Origin: AWTP1-13 sp035762425
Lineage (GTDB): Bacteria; Pseudomonadota; Alphaproteobacteria; Rhizobiales; Hyphomicrobiaceae
DNA: 33,323 bases
NCBI GenBank assembly: GCA_035762425.1
Contig: DASTOW010000140.1
Span: forward strand, 1-33,323
Direction of reading: 5' to 3'
The number at the start of each line of letters is the position of its first letter. The first letter of the stretch is position 1. Below the pieces are notes generated by a model. It searched no databases and had not been told where the DNA came from. It saw only the letters and a program-made list of their open reading frames with translations. Made by a program: the position numbers and the translations under genes. Below, in pieces: positions 15,478 through 23,061 of this stretch.

Positions 15478-16530
15478 TCACTTGGGTAGATTCTTCACCT
15501 GTGCGTCCCACTTGGTGAGCAAGCGCGACCGCTCTGCGGTCGATCCGTACTTGGCAAAGTCGTAGTTGATCAGATTGATCTCACCAAGCTTGGGGGAGTT
15601 GGACGGTAGCGGAGTGCTTTTATTGGATGGGATTTGCAGCTGCTTGTTCTGGGCGCCCAGCGATTGTGGGCCGGGCATCAATGCGAAGTCGTACCACCTC
15701 TTGGCGTTCTCCAAGTTTCGCGCGCCCTTGATGATCGACATGCCGCCGATCTCGTAGCCAGTACCTTCGCACGGTGCGATCACCTTCACGTCTGGATTTT
15801 CGATGGCCATCGCCACCATGTCGTGCATGAACGTGATGCCGATGGCCGATTCCCCGAGGCTGACGGCCTTGGCGGGTGCCGCACCCGACTTCGTATATTG
15901 GTTGATGTTCTTGTGCAGGGCCTTCAGGTATTCGAAGCCCTTGTCCTCGCCCATAATCTGCACGATCGTTGCCAACAGAGTGTAGGCGGTGCCAGACGAA
16001 TTGGGGTCTGCGACCTGCACCTCGTCTTTGTACTTGGCGTCGAGTAGGTCTTGCCAGCACTTGGGCTCGGGCAGTTTGCGTTGCGCCAGCGTCTTTGCGT
16101 TGTAGCCGAAGCCGAGCGCACCGGAGTAGATGCCCATGACCTTGCCCTTGGTTTGCTCCCACTGGCGCGTGGCCCAGTCGTGCAACTCAGGCAGCTTCGC
16201 CGACTTGTACTCCTGGGTGAGGCCTTCCTCGGCTGCCTGCAAGTGCGGATCTCCCGTGCCGCCCCACCAGATATCGGCGCGAGGATTTGTCGCTTCGGCC
16301 TTGACCTGGGCATAGGTTTCGCCCGAACTCTTGCGCGTCATAGCCACTTTTATTCCGGTCTCCTTCTCGAAGGCCGTCACCATGGCACGACACCACTCCT
16401 CCTGAGCGCTGCAATAGAGCGTGAGTTGGCCCTGGGCGGCTGCTGCTGCACAGACCACGCAGAGCCCGGAGACCGCCATTAGGCAAAGCGCCGACTTCAG
16501 CCGGTGCAGAAAAGCAGTGTGGGCGGCCAT
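15478..16530 (-). CDS. AfuA/FbpA-like periplasmic binding protein, importer 2
   Basis: Binding protein of 350 residues with a Sec signal peptide (LHRLKSALCLMAVSGL to about AAAAAQG). The mature part starts QLTLYCSAQEEWCRAM and contains ADIWWGGTGDPHLQAAEEGL, DPNSSGTAYTLL and GYEIGGMSIIKGARN, the pattern of COG1840 proteins annotated as iron-binding. In AfuA, a characterised member, the real ligands are hexose and heptose phosphates. The typical paired ferric-binding tyrosines are not evident to me, and the adjacent phosphatase and iol genes favour an organophosphate ligand. An upstream TTG at 16545 is in frame, but ATG at 16530 has GGGGAGA just before it. An inverted repeat CCAACT/AGTTGG (16542-16569) flanks the leader. 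Confidence 0.88.
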   Translation of the reverse strand: MAAHTAFLHRLKSALCLMAVSGLCVVCAAAAAQGQLTLYCSAQEEWCRAMVTAFEKETGIKVAMTRKSSGETYAQVKAEATNPRADIWWGGTGDPHLQAAEEGLTQEYKSAKLPELHDWATRQWEQTKGKVMGIYSGALGFGYNAKTLAQRKLPEPKCWQDLLDAKYKDEVQVADPNSSGTAYTLLATIVQIMGEDKGFEYLKALHKNINQYTKSGAAPAKAVSLGESAIGITFMHDMVAMAIENPDVKVIAPCEGTGYEIGGMSIIKGARNLENAKRWYDFALMPGPQSLGAQNKQLQIPSNKSTPLPSNSPKLGEINLINYDFAKYGSTAERSRLLTKWDAQVKNLPK

Positions 16531-16599
16531 GGTGTTTCTCCCCAACTCGAGATCTTATTCTTTAGTTGGTGAAATACTGAGCCTGCGAGGCTGCTGCCG

Positions 16600-17412
16600 T
16601 CAATGCGCATCAGATCGAAGCAGGAGCGCACGGTCGAGAACCATAGCGTCGGCGAGGGAGCCTGCCAGGGCCGGTGTTGCGACCAGTATCGGATTGCCGT
16701 CGGCCAGCCAATCGCCCCTGAAGAAATCGTTGACCACAGCACCCGCCTCGCGCGCCAGGACGATCCCAGCCGCAACGTCCCAAGCATTGATATGCAGCTC
16801 GAGATATGCGTCGACCCTGCCACAGGCGGTCCAAGCCATGCCCAACGCACCGGACGCACTGCGCTTGACGGTGGCGCCCATGTCCATCACCTCGGCGACC
16901 AGACCAATGTAGCTCGCCGTCGGCCGCCGAGGAGACCAGCCAATCTCGACGGCAGCCGTTTGCATGTCAGCGACATCGCTTACCCGGATCGGCACGCCAT
17001 TGCAGGTCGCGCCATGCCCCCGCCGCGCGGCAAACAGCTCGTTCAGTGTCGGCATCGCCAAGACGCCGATCTCCGGCACCCCTTGTCGCACGAAGCCGAC
17101 AGACACAGCCCAATGTGGCTCGCAGCGCGCAAAGTTGGCGGTCCCGTCAATCGGATCGACGATCCAAAGATTGTCGTTGCTCGAACCACCCCCTTCCTCG
17201 CCGAGGAAACCATCGGTGGGAAAGGCCTCGGCAATACGGCGGCGCAGCAAGTCCTCAACCACCTGGTCGGCTTCGGTGACGAAGTCCTGAAACCCCTTCA
17301 TCTTGGTACCCATGCGGACCCGATCCCGAAAATAACTGGACGCGAGGGCTCCAGCCTCGTTGGCCAGGGCTACGGCCGCGACATAGCGCTGGTGGAGGTC
17401 TTCTCCACTCAT
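16600..17412 (-). CDS. Inositol monophosphatase-family phosphatase
   Basis: Mg-dependent phosphatase of 270 residues; the family hydrolyses inositol phosphates and related small phosphate esters (also histidinol phosphate or PAP in some branches). All metal-site motifs are intact: DFVTEAD (43-49), GEEGG with E72, DPIDGTANF (86-94, D86 and D89) and WDVAAG (211-216, D212). ATG at 17412 is preceded by GGAGAGGAG; a longer open frame to 17568 belongs to the shadow of iolE. It lies 44 bp after iolE and 69 bp before the AfuA-like gene. There is no signal peptide, so it acts in the cytoplasm, after import. In this setting it would release free inositol from imported inositol phosphate, a functional inference. 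Confidence 0.9.
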   Translation of the reverse strand: MSGEDLHQRYVAAVALANEAGALASSYFRDRVRMGTKMKGFQDFVTEADQVVEDLLRRRIAEAFPTDGFLGEEGGGSSNDNLWIVDPIDGTANFARCEPHWAVSVGFVRQGVPEIGVLAMPTLNELFAARRGHGATCNGVPIRVSDVADMQTAAVEIGWSPRRPTASYIGLVAEVMDMGATVKRSASGALGMAWTACGRVDAYLELHINAWDVAAGIVLAREAGAVVNDFFRGDWLADGNPILVATPALAGSLADAMVLDRALLLRSDAH

Positions 17413-17456
17413 GCTGTTGCTCCTCTCCAGCTTGCGGGGCCTGTGTGTCAGGACAT

Positions 17457-18341
17457 TCAGACGAGCGGGGCTTCGCGCAAGAACCGCTGCAGGTTCTGGT
17501 ATCCCATATTGGCATAGACCCGCGGATTTGCCTTCTCGGGATCCTGCTCGGCCTCGACCACGACCCACCCGGAATAACCATGCAGTGCAGCGAAGATGGC
17601 ACTGTAGTCGACCATGCCGTCGCCAGGAACGCTATAGACCCCATCGACGACCGCATCGAGGAAGCTCTTGTCCGCGGCCTTGACGGCTTCAAGCACGTCG
17701 GCGCGCACGTCCTTGGCGTGAACGTGACGGATGCGGTCTTTGTAAGCTCTCGCGAACTCCACCGGATCGGCTCCGGCGAATGTCAGATGGCCCGTATCGA
17801 GCAGCAAATGCACGGCCTCGCCGCTCATATCCATCAGGCGATGCACATCTTCGGCGCTTTCGACGATCGTACCCATGTGATGGTGATAGACGAGTTGCAG
17901 CCCGTCATCGGCAAGTCGTTCGGCTAGTGCCGTCAGACGCTGCGTGAATTGCGGCCATTCGGCCGGTTGAAGCTTCGGACGGTGCGATAACGGAATGCCT
18001 CTCTGAGCATGAATGGCATTCGATGTCTCGGCCACGATGACGACATTGGCGCTGAGAGCCTTGAGCAGGGCCTTGTGGTGGGAGATTGCCTGCCATTCGG
18101 CGTCCGCATCGTGTTCGAGCAGCGCCATGGAATGCCAGCCCGACACAAGGTCAAGCTTGTATTTCGCCAGTATCGGCTGCAATGCATGAGCCTGGCGCGG
18201 AAACTTGTGCCCCAGCTCGATACCCTCAAAACCGGCTTCGCTAGCCTCCGCCAGACACACGTCCAACGGTGTGTTGCCGCCAAGCTCCCGCAAATCGTCG
18301 TTGGACCAGCCTATCGGATTGATGCCGATCCGGATTGCCAT
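17457..18341 (-). CDS. iolE: Myo-inosose-2 dehydratase (2-keto-myo-inositol dehydratase)
   Basis: TIM-barrel enzyme of 294 residues that dehydrates 2-keto-myo-inositol to 3D-(3,5/4)-trihydroxycyclohexane-1,2-dione, the second step of inositol catabolism. The N-terminus IGINPIGWSNDD (5-16) is characteristic of IolE. Metal-site positions of the sugar-isomerase/epimerase fold are visible: YHHHMG (152-157), LDTGH (181-185), HVHAKD (206-211) and VVVEAEQDP (E263). ATG at 18341 has GGGAGA upstream and lies 4 bp after the iolD stop; the longer frame to 18392 was not chosen. Placement directly after iolD supports the name. Confidence is high for family and good for function. Confidence 0.9.
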   Translation of the reverse strand: MAIRIGINPIGWSNDDLRELGGNTPLDVCLAEASEAGFEGIELGHKFPRQAHALQPILAKYKLDLVSGWHSMALLEHDADAEWQAISHHKALLKALSANVVIVAETSNAIHAQRGIPLSHRPKLQPAEWPQFTQRLTALAERLADDGLQLVYHHHMGTIVESAEDVHRLMDMSGEAVHLLLDTGHLTFAGADPVEFARAYKDRIRHVHAKDVRADVLEAVKAADKSFLDAVVDGVYSVPGDGMVDYSAIFAALHGYSGWVVVEAEQDPEKANPRVYANMGYQNLQRFLREAPLV

Positions 18342-18345
18342 TGAC

Positions 18346-20187
18346 TCAATCTCCCAGGCTCTGCTGCTTGCGAGCTTCCAGATAGCTGGCACGAGCCTCG
18401 TTCACTTCTGCGCGTGAGCTGACCTCGGGCACGGGAACATCCCACCAGTGTCCGCCTGCAGTGGTCGATTGGGATGCATCGGTATCAATGACGATTACGG
18501 TCGTGCGCAGGCCGTTGCGCGCTTCGGCAAGTGCCGTCTCGAGCTCGGCGATTGAGTTGACACGTCGGCTGGCTGCACCGAGACCTTCCGCAGACTTGGC
18601 GAAGTCGACCCGGGGCAGAGTTTGATGCTTGGAAGACTCAAAGAGATTGTTGAACGGCTCTCCGCCGGTGGCAACTTGCAGGCGGTTGATGCAGCCAAAT
18701 CCACCATTGTCGAGCACCACGATCGTCAGCTTCAGCCCCAACATGATCGAAGTCGCAATCTCGGAGTGCATCATCAGGTAGCTGCCATCGCCCACCATCA
18801 CGATTACCTCCCGATCGGGCGATGCCATCTTGACGCCCAATCCGCCGGCAATCTCGTAGCCCATACAGCTATACCCATATTCCAGGTGATAGCAGCCCGG
18901 CTCGGAGGCTTGCCAAAGCTTGTGGAGCTCGCCAGGCAGTCCACCGGCCGCACACACGATGATGTCGCTGGCTCGGCTCGAGCGCTGCACCGCCCCGATC
19001 ACCTGCGCGTCGGAAGGCAAAGCGTTGGTCGCGGCCGTAGCTTGGCCGGCGATGGTCAGCCACTGGGCCCTGAGCTGATGCGCGCTGTCGATCCACGCTT
19101 GCGGCACCTTCCATTCTCGCAGTCCCCTGTCGAGCGCTTCCAAGCCGGCCAGAGCATCGCACACCATCGGCACGGAACCATGCTTACCAGCGTCGAAGGC
19201 CTGCGCGTTGATGCCTAAGATAACAGGGGCCGGATTCTTGAAGAGCGCCCGCGAACCGGTCGTGAAATCCTGTAGGCGAGTTCCGATTGCGAGAATGACG
19301 TCGGCCTTCCCCGCCAGCGTGTTGGCGGCGCTACTACCGGTCACGCCGATCGCGCCCATGTTGAGCGGATGATTATGAGGCAATGCTGACTTGCCAGCCT
19401 GGGTCTCGCTGACCGGGACACCATGCGTCTCAGCAAAACGACGCAATGCGCGAGTAGCCTGCGCATAGTGCACACCGCCTCCGGCAATGATCATAGGCGC
19501 CGTCGCCGCCTGCAACGTCTTGATGGCGCGCTCCAGCTCTGCGATGTCGGGCTGCGGTCGCCGCGGAATCCAGACCCGGGACTCAAAAAAGCTCTTAGGA
19601 TAGTCGTAAGCCTCCGCCTGCACGTCCTGACACACTGCCAACACGACAGGACCGCACTCTGCAGGATCAGTGAGAACGCCGAGAGAGCGCGGCAGCGCAT
19701 TGATGATCTGCTCGGGTCGCATGATGCGGTCGAAGTATCGCGACACCGGACGGAAGCAGTCGTTTGCTGAAACCGTACCGTCTTTGAAATCCTCGATCTG
19801 TTGCAGCACGGGATCGGGGCGCCGATTGGCAAATACATCTCCGGGGAGAAGGAGCACGGGCAGGCGGTTGACATGGGCAACCGCCGCGGCCGTTACCATA
19901 TTGGTCGCGCCGGGGCCGATCGAGGTCGTGCACGCCATCACGCGGCGCCTGCCTGAGGCCTTGGCAAAGGCGATGGCGGCGTGCGCCATGGCTTGCTCGT
20001 TGTGCGCACGATAGGTCGGCAGCTTGTCGCGAGCCTCAGCCAGGGCCTCGCCGAGCCCGGCGACGTTGCCGTGTCCGAAGATGGCCCAGACCCCAGCGAA
20101 AAGGGGTAGGAGCTTGCCGTCGATCTCGGTGTTCTGCGCTGTCAGGTAGCGTACGAGGGCTTGCGCCATGGTCAGCCGTATTGTCAT
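18346..20187 (-). CDS. iolD: 3D-(3,5/4)-trihydroxycyclohexane-1,2-dione hydrolase
   Basis: Thiamine-diphosphate enzyme of 613 residues that opens the ring of the diketone made by IolE, giving 5-deoxy-glucuronate. It begins MTIRLTMAQALVRYL, as IolD proteins do. The ThDP-activating glutamate lies in YRAHNEQAMAH (E64), and the ThDP/Mg motif starts GDGSY (466-470) and ends at N494 (VLDNGG). A CTTSIGPGATNM segment (86-97) is typical of the family. ATG at 20187 is chosen because GGGAGG lies 7 nt upstream; the open frame to 20247 is in the tail of the permease gene. It follows that permease by 28 bp and precedes iolE by 4 bp, so it belongs to the long run. Confidence 0.93.
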   Translation of the reverse strand: MTIRLTMAQALVRYLTAQNTEIDGKLLPLFAGVWAIFGHGNVAGLGEALAEARDKLPTYRAHNEQAMAHAAIAFAKASGRRRVMACTTSIGPGATNMVTAAAVAHVNRLPVLLLPGDVFANRRPDPVLQQIEDFKDGTVSANDCFRPVSRYFDRIMRPEQIINALPRSLGVLTDPAECGPVVLAVCQDVQAEAYDYPKSFFESRVWIPRRPQPDIAELERAIKTLQAATAPMIIAGGGVHYAQATRALRRFAETHGVPVSETQAGKSALPHNHPLNMGAIGVTGSSAANTLAGKADVILAIGTRLQDFTTGSRALFKNPAPVILGINAQAFDAGKHGSVPMVCDALAGLEALDRGLREWKVPQAWIDSAHQLRAQWLTIAGQATAATNALPSDAQVIGAVQRSSRASDIIVCAAGGLPGELHKLWQASEPGCYHLEYGYSCMGYEIAGGLGVKMASPDREVIVMVGDGSYLMMHSEIATSIMLGLKLTIVVLDNGGFGCINRLQVATGGEPFNNLFESSKHQTLPRVDFAKSAEGLGAASRRVNSIAELETALAEARNGLRTTVIVIDTDASQSTTAGGHWWDVPVPEVSSRAEVNEARASYLEARKQQSLGD

Positions 20188-20215
20188 CGACTGCCTCCCA
20201 TGCAGCTGTTCGCGC

Positions 20216-21028
20216 CTACCGCCCGACTTTCGCAAGGACGTCGGCATGCAGGAACCTTTCTATCACCAGCATGAACAGCACGGATGGAACAAGTAGGATC
20301 AGCGCTGTTATCGAGGCGATCTGGTAGTTGCCGCCCATGCTGGCGTTGTAGAGGAGCAACGGCAGGGTCGTGACCTGCGGCACGCCCACGAAAAAGGTGC
20401 CTGTGAATTCATCTAGGGATTCCAGGAACACGAAGATGGCACTAGCCATGATGCCGGGGGTCGCGAGGGGCAGCGTGACGGTCCAGAAGGAGCGCCACGG
20501 CGATGCCCCCATATTGCGTGCGGCAAGCTCCAGGTCCCGGTCGACGGCTGCGAACGCTGCCGTGGTGATCCACACCGAATACACCAAGGCGTGCGCCGAA
20601 TGCACCAACACGACACCTGTGATCGTGCCGGCAAGGCCCAAACCATAGAAGACACGGGCTACGTTCATATAGATTACGATCGAGGGGAACGCCTGCGGCA
20701 ATAGGAAGGCGATCATGATCACAGCCCGGAACGGCAGCTTCAAGCGTGCCAGCGCATAGCCGGCCGGCACCGAAACTGCCACCGCCACCACGACCACGGC
20801 TACGGCAATACCGACGCTTGTCACCAGCGAGCCCATGGCATCGCCGGTGGGTCGAAAGACGATTTCCCAGTAGCGCAATCCATAGCTGACCGGCAGCTTA
20901 TGTGGCGCATACCAGCGCTCAGCGATCGACCACAGCACGAGGTTGGCCAGGGGGCCGATCAAGGCGAATGCCAGCAGGGCGAGGAGCCCCGCCTTGGCCA
21001 CGAGGCTGAATAAGCGTGCAACGATCAT
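20216..21028 (-). CDS. ABC transporter permease (PotC/FbpB half type), importer 1, second subunit
   Basis: Inner-membrane protein of 270 residues with about six hydrophobic helices and an EAA loop reading LELAARNMGASPWRSFWTV. It is a single-domain permease and would pair with the upstream 278-residue permease. ATG at 21028 overlaps that gene's stop (ATGA, 21025-21028); the open frame extending to 21523 is antisense-like shadow sequence. The arrangement ATPase, binding protein, permease, permease differs from importer 2, in which both permease halves are fused. It is followed 28 bp later by iolD, which ties the importer to cyclitol catabolism. Confidence 0.9.
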   Translation of the reverse strand: MIVARLFSLVAKAGLLALLAFALIGPLANLVLWSIAERWYAPHKLPVSYGLRYWEIVFRPTGDAMGSLVTSVGIAVAVVVVAVAVSVPAGYALARLKLPFRAVIMIAFLLPQAFPSIVIYMNVARVFYGLGLAGTITGVVLVHSAHALVYSVWITTAAFAAVDRDLELAARNMGASPWRSFWTVTLPLATPGIMASAIFVFLESLDEFTGTFFVGVPQVTTLPLLLYNASMGGNYQIASITALILLVPSVLFMLVIERFLHADVLAKVGR

Positions 21029-21861
21029 GGCCGGCCACCCTCTCGCAGGCTGTGCCGCAAATAGAGCCAGGCCGCGCCGGCCGTAATCAGATAGGAAATG
21101 ACGCCTAGTGCGTTGGCCACCCCATAGTCGCCATAGGCGTTGATGCGGAAAGCCATGTCGACGGTGAGCATTGTGGGCTGTGAGCCCGCCACCATCATCG
21201 GTACGGACAGTACGCTCAGCATGGTCACGATCGAAAGCACTAGTCCAACCATCAGGGTGGGAAGGACCTGCGGTACGACGATCTCGAAAAGAAGCCGGCC
21301 GCGACCGGCGCCCATGTTGCGCGCTGCCTCGATTGTGGCTCGATCCAGCGAGGCCATTGCGCCGGCCAACAACAGGGCGACGAATGGCGTCTGCTTCCAC
21401 ACGAAGGTGATGACGATGCCTCGCCAATCCAAGAAACTCTGCGTCATCGCGGGGTCGAGGATGCCGAGTGAAACGATGGTGTTGTTCAGCAAGCCGTTCT
21501 TGGCCAGGAACGTGCGCATGCACTGGGCCGCGACGATGAAGGGGATAAAGAGCGGCCAGCGGTACAGCGCTGCGAGCGCGGCAACCAGCCAGCGCGTTTC
21601 ACCGAGCGTCAGCGCGCCGGCGATCGCAATCGCGGTCAGGGCTATGAGGGCGGTCGAGCTGGCGACGATCAGCACAGAGAAAACGATATCGCCCGAGTAC
21701 AGCTCGAAGGCCTTGCTGAAATTCGCGATGCTAGGGAATCCGTCAGCCGCAGTGAGTGCGGACGTTATCGACAACGCAAACGGATAGACGAACAACGCCG
21801 CGACCATGAGTAGTGCCGGCGTGACGAGCAGAAGCCCTGCACTCGGGGTGCGAGGTCGCAT
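21025..21861 (-). CDS. ABC transporter permease (PotB type), importer 1, first subunit
   Basis: Inner-membrane protein of about 278 residues starting MRPRTPSAGLLLVTPALLMV, with roughly six helices and an EAA loop IEAARNMGAGRGRLLFEIV near the middle-to-C-terminal part. Two starts are available: GTG at 21867 and ATG at 21861. The latter is preferred because GAGG sits at suitable distance before it. A 16-bp palindrome lies in the 60-bp gap between the binding-protein stop and this start. It overlaps the next permease by 4 bp. The ligand is set by the binding protein at 21922-23061 and is proposed, not shown, to be a cyclitol-related compound. Confidence 0.88.
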   Translation of the reverse strand: MRPRTPSAGLLLVTPALLMVAALFVYPFALSITSALTAADGFPSIANFSKAFELYSGDIVFSVLIVASSTALIALTAIAIAGALTLGETRWLVAALAALYRWPLFIPFIVAAQCMRTFLAKNGLLNNTIVSLGILDPAMTQSFLDWRGIVITFVWKQTPFVALLLAGAMASLDRATIEAARNMGAGRGRLLFEIVVPQVLPTLMVGLVLSIVTMLSVLSVPMMVAGSQPTMLTVDMAFRINAYGDYGVANALGVISYLITAGAAWLYLRHSLREGGRP

Positions 21862-21889
21862 CGGCACCTCAACGTGTGGGAGCCGCGGC

Positions 21890-21905
21890 GCGCTGGCGCC
21901 AGCGC
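21890..21905 (-). promoter_or_regulatory. 16-bp perfect palindrome between binding-protein and permease genes
   Basis: GCGCTGGCGCCAGCGC is fully self-complementary and lies 16 bp after the binding-protein stop codon, before the permease. As RNA it forms a strong hairpin. In several importers such a hairpin protects the 5' mRNA part and makes binding protein far more abundant than permease. That role here is inference. Confidence 0.55.
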
Positions 21906-21921
21906 ACCAGCCAGGTTCGTC

Positions 21922-23061
21922 TCAGTTGGCGACCTTGCGCTCGTAGGCCTCCAGTATTTCGTTGAAATACTGCGCGAGCGGGAACGGCATACCCTTCGAC
22001 GACAACTCCTCGGGAGAGATATCGGCGAACAGCTTCTTCCAGACCACTGGATCGAGCTTGCCTTCCAGGTGCTTGGCATCGATGCCCGGATACCAGTTGA
22101 ACTTCTTGACGATGCCTTCGCCTTGCACCTCCGGGCTGGTCGCGAGGGCAACGAACTTTTGCGCCAGCTCGCCGTTCGCAGCCTTGGCCGGGATGGCGTA
22201 GTACATCGGCTGCCCCGGCATACCAGGGGCAACGAGCTTCAGTTTCATGTTGGGCGGCAGCTTGCCGTCAGCCAACCAGGTATAAAACATATCGACCCAC
22301 ACCGGCCCCATGGCGATCTCGCCGCGATTGAGCATATCGAGCGTGCCGGCGTTGCCGGGTGTGATGACGACGTTCTTGTTGAACTCCCTGAGGTCGGCCA
22401 GCGCCTTGTCCCATGCGGCCTTGCTGGCGGCGTCGTAAGGCCCCGTTATCAGCTTGCCGGCGTCGCCGCCAAATGCGTAGACCCAGCCGGTGACGAAGGC
22501 GACGCCCGACATGCCACCCTTGATGCCGTTGTAGCCGAACTTCTTCGGGTTCTTGTTTACCCACGCGATCAACTCCGCGTAGCTGTTTGGCACGTCCTTG
22601 GCCAGATCGGGGTTGTAGGCGATGGCAGTCTGGCTGTGGAACATCGGCATGACGTAACCGCTGACGTTGGCGCCGAGCGCGTTGCTCGCCGTGTCACGCG
22701 ACACCAACGAACCGGTTGCAATCTTGTCCTTGTAAGCCGACAGCAAACCCTCACCCACCATCTGTCCTGCCATCTTTTGATGGATGACAACTACGTCGAA
22801 GTCCCACTTGTCGGCGCCCGCCTTTTTCTGGGCATCGAGCTTCTCGAAGATCTTCTGCGAGCCCGCATCACCCGGACCTGTTCCGACCGCAACCACCTTC
22901 ACGCCTGGATTGGTCTTCTCGAACATGGGCGCCAGATAATCCTTCACGTAGTCGACCATGTTCTGGTCGCCAGCCGTTGCAACATTGATCGCCGTCTGTG
23001 CCTGTGCTGGTGAGGCGACAAGAACCATGGCGAAGCCAACTGCGGGAATCCAATGTCTCAT
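21922..23061 (-). CDS. Extracellular solute-binding protein (family 1), importer 1
   Basis: Periplasmic binding protein of 379 residues. A Sec signal peptide, MRHWIPAVGFAMVLVASP ending AQA, is cut after about residue 21. The mature domain has PMFEKTNPGVKVVAVG, MFHSQTAIAYNPDLA and IAMGPVWVDMFYTW, consistent with the spermidine/thiamine/sugar-type class I family used with PotABC-like importers. GGGAGGA lies just before the ATG at 23061, which overlaps the ATPase stop by 4 bp. Being second in the gene order after the ATPase is uncommon. It is followed by a palindrome likely to stabilise its message. Ligand unknown; a cyclitol or cyclitol derivative is proposed from the neighbouring iolD and iolE. 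Confidence 0.88.
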   Translation of the reverse strand: MRHWIPAVGFAMVLVASPAQAQTAINVATAGDQNMVDYVKDYLAPMFEKTNPGVKVVAVGTGPGDAGSQKIFEKLDAQKKAGADKWDFDVVVIHQKMAGQMVGEGLLSAYKDKIATGSLVSRDTASNALGANVSGYVMPMFHSQTAIAYNPDLAKDVPNSYAELIAWVNKNPKKFGYNGIKGGMSGVAFVTGWVYAFGGDAGKLITGPYDAASKAAWDKALADLREFNKNVVITPGNAGTLDMLNRGEIAMGPVWVDMFYTWLADGKLPPNMKLKLVAPGMPGQPMYYAIPAKAANGELAQKFVALATSPEVQGEGIVKKFNWYPGIDAKHLEGKLDPVVWKKLFADISPEELSSKGMPFPLAQYFNEILEAYERKVAN

